NCBI GenBank assembly: GCA_963556255.1
Contig: OY744606.1
Coordinates: 79,227,641-79,291,640, forward strand
Length of the DNA stretch: 64,000 nt
Direction: 5' to 3'
From: Allolobophora icterica
Taxonomy: Eukaryota; Annelida; Clitellata; Crassiclitellata; Lumbricidae
The translations under genes and the position numbers were made by a program. Within the stretch, counting starts at the first letter, position 1, and each line of letters opens with the position of its first letter. Shown here one piece after another: positions 1 through 9,763 of this stretch. The notes below the pieces were generated by a model. That model was given only the letters and a program-made list of their open reading frames with translations. It was not told the DNA's origin and made no database searches.

Positions 1-215
1 AGTTTGCCCGTACTGCTGTGATGCAGACCCGCGCCTTCTCGGTGGTCGGCCCGACCATATGGAATGGCCTTCCTCCTGTGCTGCGCCTACATCCTAGGTT
101 TTCCTCTGGCACCTTCTATAACCGCCTGACAACTGTTTTTGGCCGTGCTGGAGTCGGGAGCGCCTCTGAGTAGTTCTCTTGAAGAGGCGCAATATAAATC
201 TATGAATGAATGAAT
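1..215 (+). pseudogene. L2/CR1-like LINE, RT C-terminal end and 3' tail (fragment)
   Basis: The window opens inside a reading frame (QTRAFSVVGPTIWNGLP, ending VGSASE then stop near 171) that matches the last 60 or so residues of the fragment at 2852-3733. The 3' tail reads GAGCGCCTCTGAGTAG, then GAGGCGCAATATAAAT, then (AATG)n, the usual short-repeat tail of this LINE group. It is only a 3' end; whether the rest lies upstream cannot be seen. Confidence 0.75.
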
Positions 216-347
216 ATTCAACATAATCGCAATCAGACAAAATACGACAACATAAAGACATTACCATCTGGACGACAAAGAAATCAAGAATGGAACATTC
301 TCAAAGGAAAGAGAACTCTAAAATTCTATATAATATTTATTAAATAC

Positions 348-927
348 CAGTGTTGGGTAAACTCACACAAGAAATGAGTTAAATCAAAACTCGACTCGTG
401 CACCTCAAAATGAGTTTGAACTCAAATTCAACTCATCCTAAGTGAAATGAGTTAACTCAAACTCAGTTGTTAAATGAGTTAACTCGTAAACTCACACGAT
501 TCATACTAGCACGTTCTAATCGAGCAAAAAATTTCCATCACGCCTACTTGTAACAGAAAAATATTTTCCACCAAGAATACACGGTACTTCAGCCATGTTG
601 TTCTTAACTGTTCACAATACACAAAATATGCAGTGCTTAAACACTGTCCGCTAGCAGTGTTTACGACCCTCCCAGCTGTCACCACTCACCAGTATGGAAA
701 GCCGACGATATAAAAAAGGCTTGTTTCAACATAATATGTGCCTAGTACCGAAGAGTGAGTTGAGTTTAAAATAATTGATAGTTACAACTCAAACTCACAG
801 AAAATATGAGTTAACTCAAACTCATAACTCGCACTCTTTAAGGTGAGTTAACTCAAACTCATAACTCACAGCAAGTGAGTTAACTCGTGAGTTTAAACTC
901 ATCTGAGTTAACTCATACCCAACACTG
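348..927. mobile_element. hAT-type MITE with 8-bp target duplication
   Basis: The ends are CAGTGTTGGGTA and its exact complement TACCCAACACTG, flanked on both sides by the 8-bp direct repeat TTAAATAC (340-347 and 928-935). The interior is built from repeats of ATGAGTTAACTC and its complement and has no coding capacity. Paralogues of the flanking sequence at 36990 and 53970 lack this insert. Eight-bp duplications and CAGTG-type ends are typical of hAT transposons. Confidence 0.9.
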
Positions 928-989
928 TTAAATACTACATACAAAATAGTATATGTTGAATGCTATATAATTATATATACTTGCAAATT

Positions 990-1027
990 GTCGTCAACAT
1001 CCTTTGGCGTCATATGACGACATCAAA
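990..1027 (+). repeat. Hairpin element, GTCGTC/GACGAC outer stem
   Basis: GTCGTC at 990 pairs perfectly with GACGAC at 1016-1021, enclosing a degenerate inner part, and is followed by ATCAAAC. No GACACC box lies upstream; an AT-rich TATATATA stretch ends at 979. Confidence 0.6.
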
Positions 1028-1077
1028 CCTTTTAAATGAAATAATTAACAGACAGTTCAAAATCTGAAAAAGAGGTC

Positions 1078-1116
1078 GATGTCTATGGCCCTGGTAGCCA
1101 ATAGATGTCGTTAAAC
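1078..1116 (+). repeat. Hairpin element
   Basis: GATGTC pairs with GATGTC (two G-U pairs), the inner stem is GGC/GCC, and GTTAAAC follows. The paralogous copy is at 37525. Confidence 0.6.
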
Positions 1117-1183
1117 AGAGGTATTATTGATTATTAATGTTTAGTCGTATTGACTCACCAATTAACAGACAACTTTACCTATC

Positions 1184-1222
1184 GAAGTCAACGGCCTCTG
1201 ATGCCATAAGATGCTATTAAAC
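1184..1222 (+). repeat. Hairpin element, decayed outer stem
   Basis: The inner GGC/GCC stem and ATAAGATG survive, but the 3' arm reads GATGCT and the end reads ATTAAAC. The matching copy at 54198 has the same changed 3' arm. Confidence 0.55.
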
Positions 1223-1270
1223 CGTCGATTCCAATCGTCGCTCTTAACTCCGTCACCTCATTATACATTG

Positions 1271-1346
1271 GTGGTGCCAGTCCCAAGTTTGTAGGAAGGA
1301 GGATGGCGACGCTATTCATCTTTGTTTTGGCACAGTGACGTTAAAC
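1271..1346 (+). repeat. Type-2 module (GTGGTGCCAG ... GTTAAAC)
   Basis: Begins GTGGTGCCAGTCCCAAG, contains an AAGGAGGATGGCGA stretch and ends CACAGTGACGTTAAAC. It lies directly downstream of a hairpin element, the same order as at 8060, 10607, 17980, 26835 and 60257. Confidence 0.6.
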
Positions 1347-1450
1347 AGCAACTAGCCAACCATCTATTTCCAGCGCAACCCCAGATCTCTTCATTTCAGT
1401 TCCAAATAAAAATAACACAGTGAGAACAGAACAGAAATCTGTTTCCTATC

Positions 1451-1498
1451 GACGTCAACCGCGTTTGATTCCAATCATTCCATAAGATTTCGTTAAAC
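1451..1498 (+). repeat. Hairpin element with expanded inner loop
   Basis: Starts CTATCGACGTCAAC and ends CATAAGATTTCGTTAAAC. The inner region is about 10 bp longer than usual and the outer stem is imperfect. Confidence 0.5.
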
Positions 1499-1606
1499 TC
1501 TTGGAGTCCAATTTAATCGCCAGTAAAGCTCCGCCGACGGCTACTGATGATGACACGTGGTCGATGCTACTTTCTGGATCCGCTTAACTACCAGTTAAAG
1601 TTAAAG

Positions 1607-1763
1607 CTTTTATAACGCCAAGTCGTTGGTCCGCAGCATGCCGGTGACATGGTTTAAAATAGCGATTACGCAGCTGTAGCCGATCCTATCGATCGGAATG
1701 CATACTGGTCTCTCAGATATTCGGAAACCCCGGTGAGTTGAGTTCAGGGTATACCCCGTGACC
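1607..1763. repeat. Dispersed repeat, paralogue of 38098-38254
   Basis: Runs from ATAACG(C/A)C(A/G)A through the TATCGATCGGAATGC segment to GAGTTCAGGGTATACC with few mismatches to 38098-38254. The two loci part after 1763, where a GTCGA-rich insertion begins here. This anchors the larger duplication covering 230-6710 and 36890-40290. Confidence 0.8.
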
Positions 1764-2851
1764 GATCGAGTCGAACTGTTACGATCGACTTGGCTCGGCC
1801 GACGATCGACTCGATCGACTTTGTCGACTAGTCGATCTCTCGTCGACTCGATCGACTTGGCAAATAAACGATCGACTTGGTCGACTTTGTCGACTTGGAC
1901 TGTATCTTTTGGCCATGGGCCCGGTAGCCATGGCGCCAAAGGTGCCAATGCTCGCACCAGTGCTCGAAATGGACCGGAACGCACCGGAACGCCGTTCCGG
2001 TTCGTCAAAATGAATCAGCGTTCCGTTCCGGTTCGTCAAATGAATTATTGTGGAAAATACTATGAAATTAACGTGAATGCTCCCATATCTTTGACTAGCG
2101 TTCCGTTTCGTAAAATTTTCCATTTCGAGCACTGGCTCGCACAAGTTTTGGCTCTGTAGCGCCGAGGCAGAAACATGCTCAGTGATTGCTCACACAAGTT
2201 TTGGCTGGCGCTTTGTATTTGATGCTTGCTAAAGTAGTTATTGACTTATTGTGCTATAGACTCGTTTCATTTCATGAATATGTAGGCCATGTATAATAAA
2301 CTTTTCCACTGATTGTAAGAAATGAAAAAAATATTCTTATTGGTTACATTGGATATAATGTATAATTCTATCCATCTTAGGTCTGTAGCCTACTTGGCTG
2401 AGGTTTGCTCACGCAACTTTTAAACACTTTCCGAGCCACTGCTCTTGGCCAAAATCGAAGCATTCAGTCCCGTCCTAACATACAGACATTCGAACTTTTG
2501 AGACCGTCGTTATAACTGACTACAGAGCTGAAATTTCCTGAAACTTGCCCATTTTTAACGCATCTTAATCTTTCCATTTTCACCGTTAAACTGTGAAAAA
2601 AGTATCTGCAGCGTCCACTATACGAAATCACCACAAGGCTCATAATTTGCACTGAACTTCAAATCAGGTTAATACGGTAGTTGTGCGTTTACAAAGCATT
2701 GCGTCATCACATCATGTGGGTCATTTTGTGAAGTAGCCGCAAAAAATAGTAAGAAAATATTTCATAGTCGAGTCGAGTCGAGTCGAGGAAACAACGATCG
2801 ACTCGACTTGTCAAAACATATGATCGACTCGACTTGCAAGTCGATCGAGTC
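1764..2851. repeat. Inserted block with GATCGACT-type repeats at both ends
   Basis: About 130 bp at the left end (1760-1890) and 90 bp at the right end (2765-2860) are built of GTCGA and ATCGACTTG repeats. A second short repeat, CGTTCCGGTTCGTC, lies at 1980-2050. The interior 2160-2760 shows no gene, promoter or known repeat. The block is absent from the 38254 paralogue, so it inserted here, but I see no clean target duplication. The open frames crossing it are translated repeats, not proteins. Confidence 0.45.
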
Positions 2852-3775
2852 GACGATTTTTCTGACGACATCCAGGCATATCTGCACTGTAAACCATCTG
2901 ATGCGCCCCTGGCACTGCAGTCCATGGCTGAGCTCTTAGGGGCCTTAGAGGCCTGGATGGCTTCCAACCGCCTCAAACTGAATTCCTCTATAACTAAATT
3001 CATCTGGTTGGGTGCATGGCAGCGATTGGCTGGGCTTGACCTGGCCTCGCTCGCTGCTGAATTCCCCTCATTCTCCTTCTCCCCTACTGTGCGCGACCTT
3101 GGCGTCATACTCGATCAGGAGCTTACTTTCCTGCCGCAGCTTCGTCGCTTAACCCGCGACTGCTTTTATCAACTGCGCCAGCTCCGTACCATTGCTCGTG
3201 CTCTATCTCCATCTATAATTTCCACCCTGGTCCATGCCTTCATCACAGCCCGGGTAGACTATTGCTCCTCTCTCTATATTGGCCTGCCTGCGGTGCGCCT
3301 GGCCTGCCTTGAGCGCGTCATGCGTGCTGCTGCCCGACTCATTGGTCGGCTGTCCAAGTTTGACCACGTGTCTGACTTCATGCTTTGTGACCTACATTGG
3401 TTACCTGTTGCTCTGCGCATCCAGTATCGGATTGCCTCCTTGGTCTGGCGTTGCCAGTTGGGTCTTGCTCCGACCTATCTTAGGTCCCTCTGCCAACCTG
3501 TCAGCGAGACCCGCGGCCGACTACTTCGTTCTGCAGAGAGGGGGGAACTCGCGGTCCCATTTGCTCGTACTGCAACTATGCAAAATCGAGCCTTTCTGGT
3601 GGTTGGCCCAGCGGTATGGAATGCCTTACCACTGGCGCTGCGTCTCCTTCCTAAAATCCAATCTGAGTATTTCTATACTGCCTTAAAAACTGCTTTGTTC
3701 GTTCGTGCTGGAGTCGGGAGCGCCTCTGAGTAGCCCCCTTGAAGGGGCGCTATATAAATGCTCAAATGAATGAAT
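2852..3775 (+). pseudogene. L2/CR1-like LINE, 5'-truncated RT C-terminal half
   Basis: The readable frame starts at the RT catalytic box, here FSDD in place of FADD (2857-2868), followed by IQAYLHC, the thumb region with DLGVILD, RVDYCSSLY and the terminal GPAVWNALP, with a stop at 3733. It covers about 290 residues; endonuclease and the first RT motifs are missing, so it is a dead 5'-truncated copy. The 3' tail has GAGCGCCTCTGAGTAG, GGGGCGCTATATAAAT and (AATG)n. The tail matches the SINE at 26183 and short tails at 11680 and 32690. Confidence 0.85.
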
Positions 3776-3971
3776 GAATGTTGTAAGGGCCTTAGGAACC
3801 GGGTTGATAAGTGCCGTTTTCAAGTGAGTGGGTACATGAGCAGGTATGATCGATTGATCGACCTGTTGATGGTGTGAGACAACGGGGAGGCGTAAATCAG
3901 TGCCGGTAATCTTAATATCCAGGCCGGTATTTGGTCCCATCCCTCCGCGGTACATTTAAGATGGTCCAAGA

Positions 3972-5145
3972 CACTGGCGTAAACTTCTAAAAAATATTGG
4001 GGGGCATTTTCCCGACAAATTTCAGAATTTACGAAATGTTTTTCGGAATTTCATCTTCAAAAAAAGTTGATGACCTTTTTTTTAGTCATTCGCCTCTTTT
4101 CTTTGTTTCAGGAGCTCACAGCAAACACTAAACACCATCATAAACTTTTCACCGATTTGTCCTCACACTCACACCACACTGTCATTAACCCTCGAATGCC
4201 CAGGGGGGGGGGTCCGACCGGACCCCAGACCCGCTTTTCACGGATAACTTTAGAACGGCTATGAAATTGTAGAAATGCTTTTAGGACATCCTAAAGCATT
4301 CAATTGGGCTTCGTATGTTATATTTTGCGTGATTATACTACCACTCTGTAGCCCACAACCATAGCATATACCAAGGACACCCCAAGATATGCGGCTGATG
4401 GTCATACTGGCATATAGTTTGCCAACCCAGAAATAAATTGTTTTAACGCACGTTATTGTGAAATACCATATATCAGTCGATTGCAAATTGAATTTGGATT
4501 GTAACAAGCCAAATCCCGTTAAAATATTCCATTCCTGTACCCCACAACCATAGCATATACCAAGGACACCCCAAGATATGCGGCTGGTGGTCATACTGGC
4601 ATATGGTTTACCAGCCCAGAAATAAATTTTTAGCGGAAGTTATTGTAAAATACCATGTATCAGTCGAATGCAAATTGAATTTGGATTATAACAAGCCAAA
4701 TCCCGTTAAAATATTCCAATCCTGTACCCCACAACCAGGGAACAACTACTTGCGTACAATTGAATACATGCGAAAAATCCCGAAATTGCAAAACAACTAC
4801 AAAAGAGTAGGTCCCCTATTAAAGTTCAAATAAAGTTTCACCAGGTGGCGCTATTGTGAAATACCATATATCAGTCGGTTGCAAATTGAATTTGGATTAT
4901 AATAAGACAAATCCCGTTAAAATATTCCAATCCGTTCTCCAGGTATCACAATGAAAACATTGGGGTCCGGTCGGACCCCCCCGTTGGGCATTCGTGTACC
5001 AAAAAATAGCTTGGGCACTCGAGGGTTAAATATACCTTCATATTTTTTTTAATTTTCATCTCGATTATTGGGGGGCATTGCCCCGGCTCCTCGATTATTG
5101 GGGGGCACGTGCCCCGGCTGCCCCCCCCCAGAGTCTACGCCTATG
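3972..5145. mobile_element. hAT-type element with a nested piggyBac-like element
   Basis: The ends CACTGGCGTAAACT and AGTCTACGCCTATG are imperfect inverted repeats flanked by the 8-bp repeat GTCCAAGA (3964-3971 and 5146-5153). The uninterrupted site exists at 38518 in the paralogous block. No transposase frame is present. Much of the length is the nested element at 4189-5025. Confidence 0.85.
4189..5025. mobile_element. piggyBac-like non-autonomous element (TTAA target)
   Basis: Flanked by TTAA on both sides (4185-4188 and 5026-5029) with 13-bp terminal inverted repeats CCCTCGAATGCCC and GGGCACTCGAGGG. Subterminal copies of GGGGTCCG(A/G)(C/T)CGGACCCC form a second inverted pair. The interior carries about 2.5 copies of a 186-189 bp tandem repeat (CCCACAACCA at 4352, 4541 and 4729). 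TTAA duplication and CCCT ends are the piggyBac signature. Confidence 0.85.
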
Positions 5146-5510
5146 GTCCAAGATGTAGAATACGGACTGCTTGGTAATAGATGCGCATCTCTGTATACGA
5201 AGACGGGAGAGGGCAAGAAGCCTGGGGAAGACTGCTCCAGGCTGAATGACCCACATAGGCAAAGCTTCTGGATTGGGCCGTGGAAGAGTGCATACGCGAA
5301 ACAACCTTTTCCATTGACCTTTTCCATTGATCTATTGCATTTCGGGTTGAATCAATGCCTCAAGGTACGATCTGTCCTCGCGGGCGATGACTTTCCATAC
5401 CCTGATTGCCATACTGGACGACTTCTCAGTCCTAGTCGTAAATTTAAAGATATTATGACCAACAGCAGAAATGAGGAAAATTTATGTGAAATAAAATTAT
5501 AAACGATTAA

Positions 5511-5550
5511 GACGTAAACGGCCATAGTTGCTATAAGATGTTGTTTAAGC
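5511..5550 (+). repeat. Hairpin element running into an ATC microsatellite tail
   Basis: GACGTAAACGGCC ... CTATAAGATGTTGTTTAAGC, followed by TTGGAATCATCATC. The copy at 38993 has the same tail. The hairpin followed by TTGGAAT and a trinucleotide repeat matches the LINE 3' end at 17813. Confidence 0.6.
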
Positions 5551-5555
5551 TTGGA

Positions 5556-5580
5556 ATCATCATCATCATCATCATCATCA

Positions 5581-5628
<48 letters not shown>

Positions 5629-5633
5629 TCGTC

Positions 5634-5692
<59 letters not shown>

Positions 5693-5695
5693 TAT
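5556..5695. repeat. (ATC/GTC)n microsatellite
   Basis: About 46 trinucleotide units, with a GTC-rich middle. Long Asp, Ser or Ile/Val frames here are artefacts. Confidence 0.95.
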
Positions 5696-5772
5696 CGTCG
5701 TTTATCAATCGTTATTTGGATAAAGACTTTCTATTATGTAGTTACTTGTATAGTAACTGCAGATATTTTCCA

Positions 5773-5816
5773 TGTCAAATTCAACGGTTATTTGATGTCA
5801 ATAGATTTCGTTACAC
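5773..5816 (+). repeat. Degenerate hairpin element
   Basis: ATTCAACGGTTATTTGATG then TCAATAGATTTCGTTACAC; inner stem and 3' end are altered. Its paralogue is 39374-39416. Confidence 0.45.
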
Positions 5817-5845
5817 ATTAGAATACTGCTAAGGATGTTAACAAC

Positions 5846-5980
5846 ATACACCTTTAAATAATGGTTAGCCGACTCCATATAGACGACGTTTGCCCTAAAT
5901 CAACGATGACACAAAGGGAACTGCTCAGAAAATTTCCTTTCGAAGTCAACGGCATTTGATGCCACAAGATGTCGTTAAAC
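5846..5980 (+). ncRNA. Promoter-hairpin unit, class I (putative short ncRNA gene)
   Basis: The box ATACACCTTTAAA (5846-5858) lies about 28 bp upstream of a TATA-like CATATAGA (5876-5883). The hairpin begins 66 bp past the TATA box at 5942. Its inner stem is GGCAT/ATGCC (5 bp), the outer stem is GAAGTC/GATGTC with one mismatch, and it ends GTTAAAC at 5980. If transcription starts about 25 bp after TATA, the RNA would be near 75 nt. The next unit follows after only 15 bp. Confidence 0.45.
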
Positions 5981-5995
5981 ACAGTGATCTTCTTC

Positions 5996-6150
5996 GACAC
6001 CTTTAAATAGTTTATACAGCCGACTATTATAATAAATATTGCACTCGATCACTAAGTTGATCAATCTGTACGATTCTAAGGTGGATTATGTACTGTACAA
6101 AATGTACCTTTCGAAGTCATTGCCTTTGATACCATACGATGTCACTAAAC
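5996..6150 (+). ncRNA. Promoter-hairpin unit, class I, tandem with the preceding unit
   Basis: TTCGACACCTTTAAAT is centred near 6000 and an AT-rich TATA region CTATTATAATAA at 6022-6033. The hairpin starts at 6113 (GAAGTC ... CATACGATGTC) and ends ACTAAAC at 6150. The head-to-tail pair is preserved in the paralogue at 39476-39781. Confidence 0.45.
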
Positions 6151-6479
6151 TCTTGTAATCCATTCGTTTGACAAAACTTTAGCCATCACTTAAATTAACG
6201 TCCATTATTTAACGTTCATAAGCATCGACTACTGCTATCCGTTCACTGTTTGTTGCTACATCAATGAATTCCTCCTCAATTCTGAAAATTCTTTTATCCT
6301 CCACGAAACTAGACTGGAAGAGACATTAGACGAATTTATATGGTGCAGTAGGGATTGTCTGTAAGATGCAGCATTGCACTTTCTGGTATTTAAATGTAAT
6401 GTAATGCTACAAAATATATTTACAGGGCCCTTCAAGCACTTCCCATTGGTGATGTTTACATGGCTATCTAACTAGTCTT

Positions 6480-6850
6480 AACAAACACCACTTAAGGTAA
6501 CCAGAAATAGTTGGTTTAGCTGAAGTGAAACAGCACGTACAGTTGTAAAGGAAGCTTGTTCCAAGAGAAAGGTCCAATGCACAAGAGGGCCCGGTTAGAT
6601 CGTAATGGTGTGCGGAGAGAGGAACCTGTATATCTCCTCAAGCAGTAGAACGTGGTGTAGAACATTATTGTGCATTTATTGAGCGCAACTATGTAATGAC
6701 CAACCATCAATCGATGGAACTGACCAATTGTGAGTGAAGAGATTGCTCAGCGCCCCTAATTATAACAATCAGGGAAGGAGGATCGAACCCGCACTCTCCG
6801 CGTTACAAAGCGAGCGCTCCACCCAAATGGAGTGTGGTTGGACTTTAACA
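6480..6850 (-). repeat. tRNA-derived SINE plus LINE-like tail, reverse orientation
   Basis: Reading the minus strand, a tRNA-like head with B box GGTTCGATCC (near 6781) is followed by TGAGCAA, then GCGC(T)CAATAAATGCACAAT and a GAGGAGATATACAGGTTCC segment. The head directly follows the hairpin at 6844-6884 on the same strand. Other copies: 9180-9300, 24700-24830, 40080-40440 and 54960-55440. Confidence 0.6.
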
Positions 6851-7015
6851 ACATCTTATTGTCAGAAAAGCCGTCAACGTGGACAGAAATTACTTTGGTT
6901 TAATGCAGCTCCTCGACCAATATCACTCTAGGTGTGCAGTAATTTATCAACTGCGCGGTTGCTCTCAGTTATAAGGCGAATATGAGGCTTAAAAGAGGTG
7001 TGGAATTATTTTCAA
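6844..7015 (-). ncRNA. Promoter-hairpin unit, class II (putative)
   Basis: On the minus strand the box AATTCCACACCTCTTTTAAG (around 6989-7008) lies about 27 bp upstream of CTTATAAC (6968-6975). The hairpin occupies 6884 down to 6844: CCACGTTGACGGC, then CAATAAGATGTTGTTAAA. Class II differs from class I in the ACACCTCTTTTAAG box but keeps box-to-TATA spacing and hairpin position. Confidence 0.4.
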
Positions 7016-7085
7016 GAGTTCTCACCATTTGTATGCTATTTTTGAGACTAATCAACTCTTGAGTAGAGTTGTGGATGGATCCAAA

Positions 7086-7130
7086 GTTTAACCACATCTT
7101 ATGACAACATAGGTCGAGGTCGTTGACGTC
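7086..7130 (-). repeat. Hairpin element, expanded inner part
   Basis: Minus strand: GACGTCAACGACC ... GTCATAAGATGTGGTTAAAC. The outer GACGTC/GATGTG stem has lost one pair; the inner part is about 6 bp longer than usual. Confidence 0.5.
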
Positions 7131-7370
7131 GGTAGAAATTATATTTGGCAGCCTGTTAGTAGTGTCGTCGTTTATTTAACGACGCCATCATATCGAAGAT
7201 GATTGACGTAGTGTTATTGTTGAACCGTCTCATATTTACTACGTCTCATTGTTTTATTATAGTGTTTAACCGTCTCTAATTTACATACCATTAGATGACT
7301 TTTCTTCAAGGTTTTTGAGAGAGAGAGAGAGACTGAGCGAGAGAGAAACAAACAGCTGAAAGTTCCCAGA

Positions 7371-7411
7371 CTTATATAACCGTATGTGAACCGTTTTAAC
7401 GGTGTCTTAAC
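7371..7411 (-). promoter_or_regulatory. Class I promoter-like pair (GACACC box + TATA)
   Basis: Minus strand: AAGACACCGTTAAAACGG, then 27 bp from ACACC to TTATATAAG (7378-7371). It points left into a (GA)n-rich stretch; no hairpin follows closely. It forms the left edge of the core at 7412-7900. Confidence 0.5.
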
Positions 7412-7900
7412 GGCTCCTCTGTCACTTGTGGATATTGCATTAGGCAAAAAAGCGCTGTATGCAAAAGGTTGCCGTGTCTGTCGTAAGGGTTTCTGTTCAT
7501 TTTGGCGGAAGAGTTTCCAGCTCTGGAGCTACGGGTCCCACAGGCGCTGTAGAAGTTTGTCTGCCACCTGGGTACGCTTCAAGTATGCCTTCTATGTTCC
7601 TGGTTCTTCTTTTCCCTGCCGGTTGCTCTGGTCTGCAAGGGTTCACATAAATACAATCCAACATAACAGCTCCCATGTCCTCTGTTCTCTCTGGTCTTCT
7701 GGTAACCGAAACAACCCCTCTGACTTGACGTAGCGCTCTTGAATAGGCTGGTACCTTCCACTCGCCTTTAAAGTAACATTTAGAAGTACTAACATTCCGG
7801 ACTTCAATTACAATCACGATTTAACGATTTGACTGAGGTAAGATAAAGTCGACGTATATAGAAGTCTGCTTTTAGAATTTGAGAGATTCAATGGTTTTTT
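7412..7900. repeat. Conserved core between outward-facing promoter pairs (copy 1)
   Basis: Shares TTTCCAGCTCTGGAGCTACG, CAGGCGCTGTAGAAG, TTCTTTTCCCTGCC and CAACCCCTCTGACTTGACG with the cores at 9764, 14129, 25801, 40804, 42991, 58638 and 59476. Open frames on either strand are not kept between copies, so it is unlikely to encode a protein. Confidence 0.65.
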
Positions 7901-8045
7901 CGACACCCTTAAAACAATTTTCAGATACCGTATATATAAATTATCGCCTCGCGGCAAATTAACTTGATCAACTCCGTTGTATAAGAATTGTACAAGGCCT
8001 TTCTATCGACGTTGACGGCCTTTGAGGCCATAAGATGTCTTTAAA
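7901..8045 (+). ncRNA. Promoter-hairpin unit, class I
   Basis: TTTTCGACACCCTTAAAAC at about 7897-7915 and TATATATAAA at 7931-7940. The hairpin begins at 8008: GACGTT pairs with GATGTC through wobble pairs, and the inner stem GGCC/GGCC has 4 bp. It ends TTTAAA. A type-2 module follows at 8060. The predicted RNA is about 85 nt. Confidence 0.5.
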
Positions 8046-8059
8046 TGCGCTATGAACAG

Positions 8060-8145
8060 GTGGTACCAGTCCAGAGCCTAGAGAAAAGCGAAGCTAATCA
8101 CCCTCTTTATGACATAGTGTCGCTAATTGAGGAAGTCGGTCAGAG
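8060..8145 (+). repeat. Type-2 module
   Basis: GGTGGTACCAGTCC ... AAGCGAAGCTAATC ... GACATAGTGTCGCTAA, then GAGGAAGTCGGTCAG. The stem GAC/GTC in the second half is short; the copy is diverged at its 3' end. Confidence 0.55.
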
Positions 8146-8356
8146 AGCTAACTATTTAGTTAGCTATTCAATCACTTTAAAACGCAGATAAGCCCATATC
8201 TATGTGCTACGGATACACAGGTGCATAACATGTATTATATTCTTGTTGTTGTTTTATAACATATATTCATAGCATGCTGTTGTATAGAACACACCTAAAC
8301 CAACACAGCAGAACGCACAAACATAATTTTCGTATTGTATCTAAAGAACTTATTGA

Positions 8357-8560
8357 TGCGCGATATTCCAGTGGTTAGCGCGTTTGACTATCAGCTGAGA
8401 GGTCGGAGGTTCAGAACCCCGTTGGGGCAGATATTTGCTTCAAGATTTATGCTCCACCTGCAACTCCTAGCCAACTCAACTATGATGAGTAAACTGTCGG
8501 TGTGAAGAAGAGACGGCGAGGGAGAGGATTACCCAGCTTTGACTAACAGTAAGGGGGCAG
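8357..8560 (+). repeat. tRNA-derived SINE (Asn/Asp-like head)
   Basis: A-box-like AGTGGTTAGCGCG and B-box-like GAGGTTCAGAACCCC with tRNA-like spacing, followed by the CTGTCGGTGTGAAGAAGAGACG segment also seen downstream of the tRNA heads at 23806 and 32042. The rest of 8560-8780 is AT-rich and shows no further feature. Confidence 0.55.
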
Positions 8561-9189
8561 TGGACTTTGTTCAAAATTTTGGTGAATAGCAGTTTTATTT
8601 TCATAACGAAAACTGAAATTAAAACTAAAATAATTAGCTATTCTTTAACAAGAACTAACAGAAGAACAAAGAAGAAGTTTGAAAGAAAAAAGATACAATC
8701 AAAATAAAATGATAAGTAAATTTGTTCAACAGTTCTCACCGTTCCTATGGCATACTAGTATTTGTTCCCAACTGAATAGTCATTCTGCGAGAGGCGCTTT
8801 ATAAATTTCTAGATACAATACAACTATTGAAGCGATTTGTAACCAAAGCAAGTACAAGAGTTGACAGAGAATCTGGAGATCAGACTGGAAAATAAAGCAT
8901 TGTAACAGGTGACAGAGCGTTGTAAAACTAGGAGGGTTCATAACAGAAGACGGCAGATGCACAAAGACATAAAACTTAGGATTGGTCTGGCGTCAGCGAT
9001 ATTTGGTAGGCTGAACAAGATGTGGAGAACAAACAGCATATCGATAGGAATAGCAGTTGTTCTTGGTGTATGTGTAATCCGTGCGGGGAGAGAGGGAGAA
9101 GGGGGAGGGCAGGGAGAAGATAATAAGTGTGAACTATTAAGCGCCACTAAAAATAGCCCAGCATCAATCAACGGAGCTGAGCAATTGTG

Positions 9190-9300
9190 AGTGAAGGACT
9201 TGCTCAGTGCTACTACACGGTAAGTCTCAGGAAAGGAGGATCGAACCCGTACTCTCCGCGCTAGAAATCGAGTGCTCCTACCAAAAGGGATGGATGGGTC
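9190..9300 (-). repeat. tRNA-derived SINE head, reverse orientation
   Basis: GGATCGAACCCG is the complement of a B box, and GACTTGCTCAGTG marks the shared body. It sits directly 3' of the minus-strand hairpin at 9305. Confidence 0.55.
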
Positions 9301-9304
9301 TAGA

Positions 9305-9343
9305 GTTCAACGACATCTTTTGTCACCAAATGCCGTTGACGTC
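9305..9343 (-). repeat. Hairpin element
   Basis: Minus strand GACGACGTCAACGGCA ... ACAAAAGATGTCGTTGAAC; outer GACGTC/GATGTC pairs, inner stem reduced. Confidence 0.5.
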
Positions 9344-9585
9344 GTCAGAACCTATTTTAATAATTAATAATAATAATTGTTATTATATTCTTTATTATTT
9401 CAAACCGACAGACGCAGTAAGATTACATTGAAACATGAAAGTACAATCAATATCTTAATTAAACATACGGTTTTTCAGCCATGCAAGGCGCCGTCCAAGA
9501 GGGGTTACGGGAGTCGATCCGCGTTTTGAACAGTTCTCACCGTTCACATTATATAAAAACGTTCTTTTTCATGTATTGATCCAAA

Positions 9586-9763
9586 GTTTAACGACATCTT
9601 GTGGCAGCAAAACCGTTGATATCGAGTGTATCGTATGTTCTTTTCGAGAGTTGTTTTTATAAGATTAGAACCTTTAGACTCAAGATCAGAGCTAAATTAA
9701 AACGTCTAATTGAGTCTCGTGTTTATATAGCATTAGCTGAATTCATTTTAAAGGTGTCTAAAG
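9586..9763 (-). ncRNA. Promoter-hairpin unit, class I, reverse strand
   Basis: Minus strand: CTTTAGACACCTTTAAAATG (9763-9744), then GCTATATAAA (9731-9722). The hairpin runs 9623 to 9586: GATATCAACGG ... GCCACAAGATGTC, ending GTTAAAC; the outer stem GATATC/GATGTC pairs with a G-U. TATA-to-hairpin spacing is about 100 bp, the longest clean example. Its promoter forms the left edge of the core that follows. Confidence 0.45.

Larger units (their letters stand above)
3776..6710. repeat. Large dispersed duplication, paralogue of 38340-40290
   Basis: The order of segments is shared with 38340-40290: the TTGTAAGG(G/A)CC segment, the GTCCAAGATGTAG segment, the ATC microsatellite, two promoter-hairpin units and the L2-like tail. 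This copy is interrupted by the hAT element at 3972-5145, which the other copy lacks. Confidence 0.85.

Noticed and set aside
1758..2159. 133-codon frame rich in Ser-Thr-Arg repeats
   Set aside because: It is a translation of GTCGACTTG-type DNA repeats; the opposite strand is equally open.
5942..5980. Histone mRNA 3' stem-loop
   Set aside because: The stem and loop do not match the histone GGCYCUUUUCAGRRCC-type hairpin and no histone frame is nearby.
7086..8045. Hammerhead ribozyme as an explanation of the hairpin
   Set aside because: The CUGAUGA and GAAA core strands of a hammerhead are not present in the hairpin or its flanks.
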